Positions 8,048 through 14,112 of a stretch of 14,112 nucleotides of DNA are shown here, piece by piece. Below the pieces are notes generated by a model. The model saw nothing but the letters and a program-made list of their open reading frames with translations. It ran no database searches and was not told the DNA's origin. Each line of letters opens with the position of its first letter. Position 1 is the first letter of the stretch. The translations under genes and the position numbers were made by a program. Origin of the DNA: Dysgonamonadaceae bacterium (GTDB lineage Bacteria; Bacteroidota; Bacteroidia; Bacteroidales; Azobacteroidaceae); assembly GCA_031287395.1 (NCBI GenBank), contig JAITTA010000263.1, forward strand, positions 1 to 14,112, given 5' to 3'.

Positions 8048-11000
8048 TTATTTTGTGATAATAAACTTAAACAGACCCCATTCTTTTGGGTTGAACCTTG
8101 CCTCGTTGGGTATATCGCTACACATCGAATCTTCTTTGTTGTGCCAATAAATCCGTGCACGCGCACGGACGCCATCGCTCAGCACAATACCGGCATCTCC
8201 ACGATACACTTTGCCGATTGCATCTTCTAACCCCAATACGGATAAAGGAATCGAAAATTCATAGTTAGCGCCGTTTTCCGATACTTCTACATACGAACTC
8301 ACATCCCGGACGTCGTCGAAAACCACTTGGCCGACGGGCGAAGCAAAAACATATCGACTTCCTTTGCCATCGGACGTTTTCTGCCGGTAAAGGACTGCCA
8401 ATACTTCGTCATTCTTTTTCGTTACAAACAAGCGGATGTCTCCCGGCATCGCCCCTCGAGTTTCGGTGGCACCTGAGGTTCGCCACATCAAATCCAATCC
8501 TCCTCCCTGGGTGAACGCTAAGGGATATTCCGTCGCCGAATTACGAAGTAACCGATCCTGATTGGTCTGATAAGCAACAACCAGTTTATTTCCGTCAATT
8601 CCCAACTGGAATGAACAATCGGCATTGATTTTAGCCCATTTGCCGGCAGGCCATTCCCGAAGATTTCCATCTATCTGAGATTGAACAGGAGACACGGTCA
8701 CTTCTTCGCGTAATTCATCGCTCATCACTTTTTGTGTTCTTACCGGAGCCGTCGCTTCGAGCATTGCCGGTGTAACCTGAATATTGTTCAGATGAATTCG
8801 TTTCACTTTGTCCAATCCGTCTAAACGAACAATAGAGGTATGCCATTTCCCCACGGCAAGATATACTTTCCCGTCGTCCAGTCCGAACATAAACGGCCAA
8901 AAATGTTCGGCTTCGAAACTCAGCCCGGTGATTTCCATGTCTTTTTTTTCTTCAGGATAAGGCCAAAACGGAGCAATCCGGGTATCGGCTCCCAGTGTAG
9001 TGATCAGAAGACCATCTACGGAATAGATATAAATTTCGCCCATATAAGAATAACGTGCAACTAAATAACCGGCCTCTCCTTCAGCGTTTTTTACCGGGTA
9101 GCCCAACATTCGTTTCGGATCCTTGATATCCCCGCGACCAACGGGAGGCGTTTTGGTTTTGCTGATTTCAAAAGACCAGCGCTGTTGTCCGTCCTTAAAT
9201 CCACGGCAATCGACAATCAACCAACCGTCGGGACTCATAGCGACATCACCCGAAGCAGGCGTCCGGGAAAGAAGCTTTAAGCGGTTGAAATCATAATCCG
9301 GGACTCCGGCTTTGTCTATACTATTTGTAGGTATATGAAAAGGGCCTCCACTGACAATAGAAAGATCCGGTTGGAAAATAACCCCTCCTCTACAAGGGTG
9401 AGGCGGACGGGTAAACCGTATTTCATCGGCTTGAGGAGCATGATCGTTATTCTTGTCCGTCCAAATAAAGAAAACCCCATTCCCGGCAGGTATTCTTGGC
9501 CTCACATCCGGTTCATTCAACCGGATCCAACAATGAACGCTATCCAACACCCAGCCGGCTGATGCTACCGGGCGACAAATCCCTTCTTCAAGAACCCACA
9601 ACGTAGCGGTTCCTCCTTGATTATACCAATAGGTATTGTACGAATTGGTAAAGTATTGCTGCCCGTTATAATAAAAAGTTTGCGCAGGAGTCGTACCTCC
9701 GTGCGATCCGAGCGGAATCATATCCGTAGGAAAGAAAATATGCTTGGGAGGGTATCCGCCGTAACTGATGATATTATCGACCGGATCTGCATCACGATAA
9801 CGTACGGCTGCCAGCTTAGACCGACCGGTGGCGAGATCGACCTTAAATTCCAGCAATCCCATACTGCCCGGATTACCGATGGAGGGATAATAAGCACGGC
9901 TTTTATCTTTGGGATCGACAAAACCTCCGCCACCGTATTGCGTTGGTCCGTACCAGGCATTGATGAAATGACCCGTCTTTGCATTCCAACGACTAACCCG
10001 TTTAGGTAAATAATCGGTCTCTGCTACCCAGAGAATTCCGTTCGAATCGATGCTCATTCCTAAAGGATGTGCCATGCGTAATTCGTCGTAATCTCCAATT
10101 TGAGGCCCTCCTGCTTTTCCGATCATACGGATGAGTCGACCGGAAACCGCATCAAAAACTTTTACCTGATGACTGGTTCCCCAATCGGTTACGTATATCT
10201 TCCGGTCGTATTCAATGATTTGTTTCGGGTCCCGGAGATCCGAAGCTTTCACAACCGGTTGCCCCTGGTCCAAGCGGATCGATTTCCAATCGTTATAAAC
10301 GTTGAATCGTTTGATTTCGCCGTTTGTAGCAAGTAATAACTTGCCGTCCGGTTCGAAAGTAATGCCTCCGAGACGATCCACTTTGATTTTAGCAAAAGGC
10401 TCCTTATTTGTTCCCCTTACGTCAAAAGCGACCAATTCATTCGCCGCAGGATTCGACAACAATAACAAACCGTCTTTCGCCGCCAATCCGACCAATTCAC
10501 GGAAAGCATCGTGGACATGTACGCCTCCTACAACCCTGGATAACATCTCCAGTCCGGTTGATGTTACTACATATAAATCCAATGCACCCGGATCTTCTTT
10601 TCCGAAATCGCGACTCGGATTTTTAAGAAATACGGTATAAGCGACATGATTGGAATTTTTCTGCTTCCCGATATCGCGCGCCATGGCAATACCGCCGTTC
10701 CAACCCCGTATCTTAATGCCATTTAATTTATTCCCGTTCAAATCCGTCCACACCAATGCATGTCCGGCCTCCCCGGATTGTGATCCAAGCATCATTACCG
10801 GTCGATGGTCATTGAGCGGCCACGGACTGCCTCCGGGTACAAACAAAACGGATGCCGGCGCCGTATGATCGGCCAGCCAGGCTCCTTTTTCATCAGCAGT
10901 AGGCCAGGGAGGGGTACCCGGCGAATAAATGGAATATTCCAATCGAGGCGATATCCCCCGGTGAAATACACCCCGAACCGTATAATCACCAGGATTTGCT

Positions 11001-11263
11001 ACCCCGTCTATTATTGATCCGTCCCAATAGATAATATTATCTCCGGACTGTACGGGATGGTCAAAAACAAGATTCTTCAATCGATTCCCCGATTGATCCT
11101 CTATAACTAATGTAACATAACCCGGTTCATCGGCATTGAAGTGAATAGGAATCCCCTTTTCCGGAAGCTTCCTGATATCATTATTACTAGCCAGGCTCCC
11201 AAACAAGAGGCTATTACCGATTAGAATAAGGAAATACAAAACCATTAATTGTCTGATTTTCAT
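8048..11263 (-). CDS. Secreted FlgD-like/NHL beta-propeller protein with C-terminal CBM9-like domain
   Basis: The product has 1071 residues. A signal peptide covers about residues 1-26 (MKIRQLMVLYFLILIGNSLL onward) without a lipobox, so it is predicted to be periplasmic or secreted. Residues about 38-102 resemble the FlgD-type Ig fold (PIHFNADEPGYVTLVIED, then GDNIIYWDG and NPGDYTVRG). About 245-480 contains NHL-like propeller repeats, for example GGITFEPDGKLLLATNGEI (299-317), KIYVTDWGTSHQVKVFD (355-371) and PLGMSIDSNGILWVAETD (400-417). More propeller-like sequence runs to about 830, with an EF-hand-like loop at 603-614 (D603, N605, D607, E614). About 863-1068 looks like a family-9 carbohydrate-binding/DOMON-type beta sandwich, starting IDGNLREWPAGKW (864-876). 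No catalytic motif is recognised. It is the first gene of the minus-strand operon. Sugar or glycan binding is inferred only from the C-terminal domain and the context. A lyase or other enzyme built on the propeller is possible but unsupported. Confidence 0.85.
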   Translation of the reverse strand: MKIRQLMVLYFLILIGNSLLFGSLASNNDIRKLPEKGIPIHFNADEPGYVTLVIEDQSGNRLKNLVFDHPVQSGDNIIYWDGSIIDGVANPGDYTVRGVFHRGISPRLEYSIYSPGTPPWPTADEKGAWLADHTAPASVLFVPGGSPWPLNDHRPVMMLGSQSGEAGHALVWTDLNGNKLNGIKIRGWNGGIAMARDIGKQKNSNHVAYTVFLKNPSRDFGKEDPGALDLYVVTSTGLEMLSRVVGGVHVHDAFRELVGLAAKDGLLLLSNPAANELVAFDVRGTNKEPFAKIKVDRLGGITFEPDGKLLLATNGEIKRFNVYNDWKSIRLDQGQPVVKASDLRDPKQIIEYDRKIYVTDWGTSHQVKVFDAVSGRLIRMIGKAGGPQIGDYDELRMAHPLGMSIDSNGILWVAETDYLPKRVSRWNAKTGHFINAWYGPTQYGGGGFVDPKDKSRAYYPSIGNPGSMGLLEFKVDLATGRSKLAAVRYRDADPVDNIISYGGYPPKHIFFPTDMIPLGSHGGTTPAQTFYYNGQQYFTNSYNTYWYNQGGTATLWVLEEGICRPVASAGWVLDSVHCWIRLNEPDVRPRIPAGNGVFFIWTDKNNDHAPQADEIRFTRPPHPCRGGVIFQPDLSIVSGGPFHIPTNSIDKAGVPDYDFNRLKLLSRTPASGDVAMSPDGWLIVDCRGFKDGQQRWSFEISKTKTPPVGRGDIKDPKRMLGYPVKNAEGEAGYLVARYSYMGEIYIYSVDGLLITTLGADTRIAPFWPYPEEKKDMEITGLSFEAEHFWPFMFGLDDGKVYLAVGKWHTSIVRLDGLDKVKRIHLNNIQVTPAMLEATAPVRTQKVMSDELREEVTVSPVQSQIDGNLREWPAGKWAKINADCSFQLGIDGNKLVVAYQTNQDRLLRNSATEYPLAFTQGGGLDLMWRTSGATETRGAMPGDIRLFVTKKNDEVLAVLYRQKTSDGKGSRYVFASPVGQVVFDDVRDVSSYVEVSENGANYEFSIPLSVLGLEDAIGKVYRGDAGIVLSDGVRARARIYWHNKEDSMCSDIPNEARFNPKEWGLFKFIITK

Positions 11264-11310
11264 ATAGTATATAATATTTGTGTGTTCAATTCATGTCAAG
11301 TCAACCCAAC

Positions 11311-11332
11311 TTTTACAAATCTTTTTACAAAT
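11311..11332. repeat. 10-base direct repeat overlapping the minus-strand promoter
   Basis: TTTTACAAAT occurs at 11311-11320 and again at 11323-11332, a 12-base period. The second copy overlaps the minus-strand -7 box. It may bind a protein near the start of transcription or be a chance result of the AT-rich sequence. Confidence 0.5.
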
Positions 11333-11335
11333 TTA
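11328..11335 (-). promoter_or_regulatory. Candidate Bacteroidota -7 box (TAAATTTG) for the minus-strand operon
   Basis: Read on the minus strand, TAAATTTG matches the Bacteroidota -7 consensus TAnnTTTG in every fixed position. A TSS about 6-7 bases downstream would leave a leader of roughly 58 bases before the ATG at 11263. No good TTTG -33 box lies at the usual 19-21 base distance. The nearest TTTTG (minus strand, 11366-11362) is 26 bases upstream. A weak -33 with an operator just upstream would suit an activator-dependent promoter. Confidence 0.5.
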
Positions 11336-11360
11336 CATGAAGAAAATTGTTTTGACAGTA

Positions 11361-11466
11361 ACAAAATAAAGACAAAATCAAAACAAAGTTGAAACAAAAA
11401 TATAATATTTTAAAATTCCTCCTGAGAATTTGTTCCTGTTTTGTTTTGATTTTGTATTCCTTTTGT
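11361..11466. promoter_or_regulatory. Mirror-symmetric operator: eight ACAAAA/TTTTGT hexamers in 11-base steps
   Basis: Left side: ACAAAA, ACAAAA, ACAAAG and ACAAAA begin at 11361, 11372, 11383 and 11394, each exactly 11 bases apart. Right side: ATTTGT, TTTTGT, TTTTGT and TTTTGT begin at 11428, 11439, 11450 and 11461, also 11 bases apart. Every left copy mirrors a right copy about 11413.5. Within this is a perfect 16-base inverted repeat (11372-11387 with 11440-11455). Extending the arms to 11360-11387 and 11440-11467 gives 25 of 28 paired bases. Known systems with 10-11 base spaced sites on one helix face include AraC-type regulators and the hybrid two-component regulators of PULs, but no regulator gene is present here. 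The phased A and T tracts may also bend the DNA. The AT-rich composition raises the chance of fortuitous matches, but the exact register on both sides argues against chance. Confidence 0.65.
11372..11455. repeat. Perfect 16-base inverted repeat with a 52-base spacer
   Basis: ACAAAATCAAAACAAA (11372-11387) is the exact reverse complement of TTTGTTTTGATTTTGT (11440-11455). The 52-base spacer is long for an RNA hairpin, and the repeat lies upstream of both promoters. It is therefore read as paired protein-binding DNA, not as a terminator or riboswitch. Confidence 0.85.
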
Positions 11467-11491
11467 TTTCATAATGGATGTGGAGTTTCTT

Positions 11492-11499
11492 TATCTTTG
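11492..11499 (+). promoter_or_regulatory. Candidate Bacteroidota -7 box (TATCTTTG) for the plus-strand genes
   Basis: TATCTTTG matches TAnnTTTG exactly. The expected start of transcription near 11505 would leave a leader of only about 12 bases before the ATG at 11517. A weak TTTC at 11467-11470 is 21 bases upstream, and a better TTTTG (11461-11465) is 26 bases upstream, the same distance as on the other strand. Promoter strength may therefore depend on an activator bound to the adjoining hexamer array. Confidence 0.55.
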
Positions 11500-11516
11500 T
11501 ATTATAAAACGAATTT

Positions 11517-12629
11517 ATGAACTTCATAATTAACAAAACAAAAATTCTCGTTGTAACGGTATTGTTCCTGCTCTTCTGGGGTTGCCGGGAAAACAACATC
11601 ATCCTGTTAGGCGATCCTGAAGAGGTCCATTTATCCATCGATTTACAAGGAGGGGCTTTCATTGATTTTAGATTAACAGATCAAGCTTGTAATCCGTTTT
11701 CATGGAATTTACCCCTTGATGAAATGCCTGAAAATAACCGGAACGGCGCACCGTTCCGGGGACATTTTATCTGCCTGGGACGTTGGGGAGCTCCAACGGC
11801 GGGAGAAATGACTGCAGGCGTTCCACACAACGGACAATCCGGAAACCAACCATGGAAACTGATTTCCCGCAAGGGAGATTCGCTGCTGCTAATCCGGTCC
11901 GTTGCGTCTCTCGACGGCATCATTATTGAAAGAAAAATCGATTTCGATCCGGATAATGCTATTTTCAAGGTCAAGGATATTGTAAAAAGTACAATAAGTA
12001 TCGGAAGGCCGTTCAATATTGTCCAACATGCAACCGTCGGCGCTCCTTTTTTATCCGCATCAACCATCATTGACAGTAATGCAGGGAAGGGATTCATGCA
12101 ACACCTTTCGTATCCCGACCCGCAGCAATACGAATACAACTGGCCGGTGGCAATCATCGATACATCCGGGACAATAGTCGATCTGACCCGGACAGATGTG
12201 TCCGAAAGTTATGTCTCCACACACCTTTTCGAGGAATCATCCGGTTGGATTACCGTTTCTTCTCCGGAAAAAGAAACAATGATCGGATACCTGTGGAAAA
12301 CAAATGAATATCCCTGGGTTAATCTGTGGCATGACGTAAAAAACAAAAGACCTCACGCAAAAGGATTGGAATTCGGGACGACAGGTATCGGCCGACCATA
12401 TCAGGATTTATTGGCTGTAGACACTCGTTTTCATACAAAAAATTCATTCTTTTATCTGGATGCAATGGAAACAGTTGAAAAGTCGTTTCTCTGTTTTCAG
12501 ACAAAGATCCCAAAAGATTTCAAAGGAGTAAAAGAATTAAATTGGAGGAACAAAGACATCATTTTGACGGAAAAAGACACTGCTTTGCCCCGTGAAATCA
12601 TTATAAAAAATAAATTCTCACTGCATTGA
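11517..12629 (+). CDS. Lipoprotein resembling galactose mutarotase/aldose 1-epimerase fold
   Basis: The product has 370 residues. The signal peptide ends in LLFWGC, with the predicted lipid attachment Cys23, although Trp at -2 is unusual. The rest looks like an all-beta sugar-binding protein. Three blocks recall the order of catalytic residues in aldose 1-epimerases: GVPHNG with His104, VQHATVGAPF with His171, and GLEFGTTGIGRP with Glu285. Aldose 1-epimerases interconvert alpha and beta anomers using two His and one Glu. The assignment rests on motif order rather than a clear family match, so the protein may instead only bind glycan. It is the first plus-strand gene and probably shares a transcript with the GH42 gene 46 bases downstream. 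A mutarotase next to a beta-galactosidase would make sense, because galactose is released as the beta anomer. I do not recognise a named family with certainty. Confidence 0.6.
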   Translation: MNFIINKTKILVVTVLFLLFWGCRENNIILLGDPEEVHLSIDLQGGAFIDFRLTDQACNPFSWNLPLDEMPENNRNGAPFRGHFICLGRWGAPTAGEMTAGVPHNGQSGNQPWKLISRKGDSLLLIRSVASLDGIIIERKIDFDPDNAIFKVKDIVKSTISIGRPFNIVQHATVGAPFLSASTIIDSNAGKGFMQHLSYPDPQQYEYNWPVAIIDTSGTIVDLTRTDVSESYVSTHLFEESSGWITVSSPEKETMIGYLWKTNEYPWVNLWHDVKNKRPHAKGLEFGTTGIGRPYQDLLAVDTRFHTKNSFFYLDAMETVEKSFLCFQTKIPKDFKGVKELNWRNKDIILTEKDTALPREIIIKNKFSLH

Positions 12630-12675
12630 AATAAACGTGCTTACATTTTGACAATTATATTAAAAAATAAATCAC

Positions 12676-14112
12676 ATGATGAGAAACACATTCCTATTCC
12701 TTTTTTGTTTTGTATTTTCTTTTCCTGCTTTTACACAAGAATTATTCAATTCCCCCGAAAAATCCCTGATGCCCATAGGCGCCTACTATTACCCCGAACA
12801 TTGGCCGGAAAATCAATGGGAACGCGATATCCGGCGCATTGCCGAATGTGGATTCGATTTTACACATTTTGCCGAATTTGCGTGGTCGCGTCTGGAACCG
12901 GAAGAAAATAGTTTTGATTTCGAATGGTTGGACAAATGTGTCGCATTGGCCGGAAAATACCATTTAAAAGTAATTATGTGTACCCCTACCGCCACTCCGC
13001 CGGCATGGCTTACGGCTAAACACCCGGAAATTCTCGTCGTTACGGAAGATGGTTTTCAGGTGAAACATGGGATGCGGCTGAATGCCAACGGTACAAACCC
13101 CATTTACCGCCAATACATACAACGTATACTGGAAAAACTTGCCGAACGTTATGGAAATAACCCTGTCGTTTGTGGCTGGCAACTCGACAACGAACCACAT
13201 TGGGAAGGATTGTATGATTATTCGCCCTTTGTTAAAAAAGAATTCCAAAAGTGGCTGAAAAATAAATATGAAAATATCAACAATCTTAATCAAGCATGGG
13301 GAGCCTCTTTTTGGAGTTACGAATTCAATAATTTCGAACAAATTGACCTTCCGAATAAAAACGAACGGAACAATAATCCGCATGCAAAAATCGATTTTAA
13401 GCGTTACACGGCCGATGCTGTTGCTTCAGCTCTACGGTTTCAGTCCGATATACTTCGAAAAAAAATATCTTCTACGCAATGGATTACAACAAATTTTGCA
13501 TATTATAAATTCCTGCCGTCGGTTGATCCGTTCCGTAGCCGCAACGATCTCGACTTCGCTTCACATACCATGTATCCTGCCAATACCTTTCTTAATTATC
13601 CGGAAGGAAAACTGGCAAGCCGTTTAGGAAGCGGGATGGAGCTTTCTTTTTCGAATGAATTGGCTCGTTCGGTAACAGGATATACCGGAATCATGGAACT
13701 GCAACCAGGACAAATCGACTGGGGAAGCTGGAACTCTCAACCATTACCCGGTGCCGTCCGTATGTGGATATGGCATTGTTTCGCATTAGGAGACCAATTT
13801 GTTTGTACCTATCGTTTCCGACAACCTTTGTTTGGCGCAGAACAATTCCATAAAGGAATCATGGAACCTGATGGAATTACCCTTTCCCCGGGCGGAAAAG
13901 AATATGTAAAGACAATCGGTGAAATCAAAAAACTGGAAAAGCCAACCCAGGAAATGAGTGATATTCCTCAGGAACTATCTTCGCGTTCAACCGCTTTCTT
14001 GTGGAAACAAGATAATATAATGTCTCTGGAAACCGTAAAACTAACGCAGGTATGGGATACCTGGGAACATTACTATACCTATTATCAAAAATTGAAAACA
14101 ATGGGAGTCCCT
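12676..14112 (+). CDS. Secreted GH42 beta-galactosidase, 3' end beyond the window
   Basis: The frame is open for 479 residues from the ATG at 12676 to the right edge. GH42 enzymes are usually about 650-700 residues, so roughly the last third is missing. An alternative ATG follows immediately at 12679. A signal peptide covers residues 1 to about 20 (ending PAFT, then QE). The catalytic (beta/alpha)8 domain starts GAYYYPEHWPENQWERDI (35-52), a hallmark of the family. The acid/base Glu is E173 in WQLDNEP. The nucleophile is E341 in GIMELQPGQIDWGSWN. Both are present and the fold looks intact, so activity is expected: hydrolysis of terminal beta-D-galactosides with retention. The signal peptide places it in the periplasm or outside, unlike many cytoplasmic GH42 enzymes. 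The 46-base gap after the upstream lipoprotein gene holds no clear terminator or promoter, so the two are probably co-transcribed. Confidence 0.93.
   Translation, partial: MMRNTFLFLFCFVFSFPAFTQELFNSPEKSLMPIGAYYYPEHWPENQWERDIRRIAECGFDFTHFAEFAWSRLEPEENSFDFEWLDKCVALAGKYHLKVIMCTPTATPPAWLTAKHPEILVVTEDGFQVKHGMRLNANGTNPIYRQYIQRILEKLAERYGNNPVVCGWQLDNEPHWEGLYDYSPFVKKEFQKWLKNKYENINNLNQAWGASFWSYEFNNFEQIDLPNKNERNNNPHAKIDFKRYTADAVASALRFQSDILRKKISSTQWITTNFAYYKFLPSVDPFRSRNDLDFASHTMYPANTFLNYPEGKLASRLGSGMELSFSNELARSVTGYTGIMELQPGQIDWGSWNSQPLPGAVRMWIWHCFALGDQFVCTYRFRQPLFGAEQFHKGIMEPDGITLSPGGKEYVKTIGEIKKLEKPTQEMSDIPQELSSRSTAFLWKQDNIMSLETVKLTQVWDTWEHYYTYYQKLKTMGVP

Larger units (their letters stand above)
1..11335 (-). 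other. Predicted five-gene minus-strand operon (propeller, FAS1x4, SusC, SusD, FAS1)
   Basis: The five minus-strand genes are separated by 12, 10, 12 and 4 bases. No room exists for ordinary promoters between them, and no hairpin terminator is visible in the gaps. The only promoter candidate I see lies upstream of the propeller gene (TAAATTTG at 11328-11335). The operon continues past the left edge, so its 3' end and terminator are not visible. Co-transcription is inferred from spacing and shared strand. Placing SusC/SusD third and fourth, behind two large accessory genes, is less usual than having SusC first. Confidence 0.75.

Noticed and set aside
9617..10009. A 130-codon plus-strand open frame inside the propeller gene.
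   Set aside because: It lies entirely antisense to a well-supported coding frame, has low-complexity basic sequence, and has no promoter or conserved motif.
11271..11299. On the minus strand, TTGACA (11299-11294), a 17-base spacer, then TATTAT (11276-11271): a textbook E. coli sigma-70 promoter.
   Set aside because: The main sigma factor of Bacteroidota uses TTTG/TAnnTTTG boxes instead, and this site would start transcription almost on the ATG at 11263. It may be active in E. coli clones but is probably a chance match here.
11352..11406. TTGACA (11352-11357) and TATAAT (11401-11406) on the plus strand.
   Set aside because: They are 43 bases apart, far outside promoter spacing, and lie in AT-rich DNA.
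11361..11466. Short regular repeats that could suggest a CRISPR array.
   Set aside because: The repeat unit is about 6 bases with an 11-base period and mirror symmetry. CRISPR repeats are longer, direct, and separated by unique spacers of about 30 bases.
11378..11662. A minus-strand 94-codon open frame reaching from the start of the mutarotase-like gene into the control region.
   Set aside because: Its C-terminal part is translated from the AT-rich repeat array, and the rest is antisense to the signal peptide of the real gene.
11681..12157. A 158-codon open frame on the minus strand, antisense to the mutarotase-like gene.
   Set aside because: The protein is rich in Cys, Pro and Ser with no recognisable domain, and the plus-strand frame has a signal peptide and a coherent fold-like sequence. 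It is a shadow frame.

Overview
This window reads as part of a carbohydrate-acquisition locus (polysaccharide utilization locus, PUL) from a member of the Bacteroidota, most likely the order Bacteroidales. The main evidence is an adjacent SusC/SusD pair with family-typical motifs, several lipoprotein signal peptides, tightly packed genes, and promoter boxes of the Bacteroidota type (TAnnTTTG). The genus cannot be fixed from this sequence alone. All frames of the real genes are open and no frameshift was seen. There are no RNA genes, insertion sequences or CRISPR arrays that I can recognise.

Layout. On the minus strand, read from about 11263 down to 1, are five genes separated by only 4-12 bases: (1) a secreted FlgD-like/NHL beta-propeller/CBM9-like protein (8048-11263); (2) a lipoprotein with four FAS1 (fasciclin) domains (5804-8035); (3) a SusC-type TonB-dependent transporter (2539-5793); (4) a SusD-type lipoprotein (961-2526); (5) a second FAS1 lipoprotein that runs off the left edge (1-956). 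On the plus strand, diverging from the same control region, are a lipoprotein with a galactose-mutarotase-like appearance (11517-12629) and a secreted GH42 beta-galactosidase that runs off the right edge (12676-14112).

Working model (inference). SusC and SusD import an oligosaccharide across the outer membrane. The FAS1 lipoproteins occupy the place where SusE/SusF-like accessory glycan-binding lipoproteins usually sit. The large propeller protein may bind or present substrate. GH42 would release terminal beta-galactose, and the mutarotase-like protein could act on the freed sugar or simply bind glycan. The presence of GH42 points to a beta-galactoside-containing substrate, but the exact glycan cannot be read from the window.

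The most striking feature is the 253-base divergent intergenic region (11264-11516). It holds eight copies of a TTTTGT/ACAAAA hexamer, four on each side, spaced exactly 11 bases apart. They are arranged as a mirror image about position 11413.5 and include a perfect 16-base inverted repeat. The two outward-facing TAnnTTTG boxes lie at exactly mirrored positions about the same centre. This looks like a symmetric operator driving both halves of the locus together.
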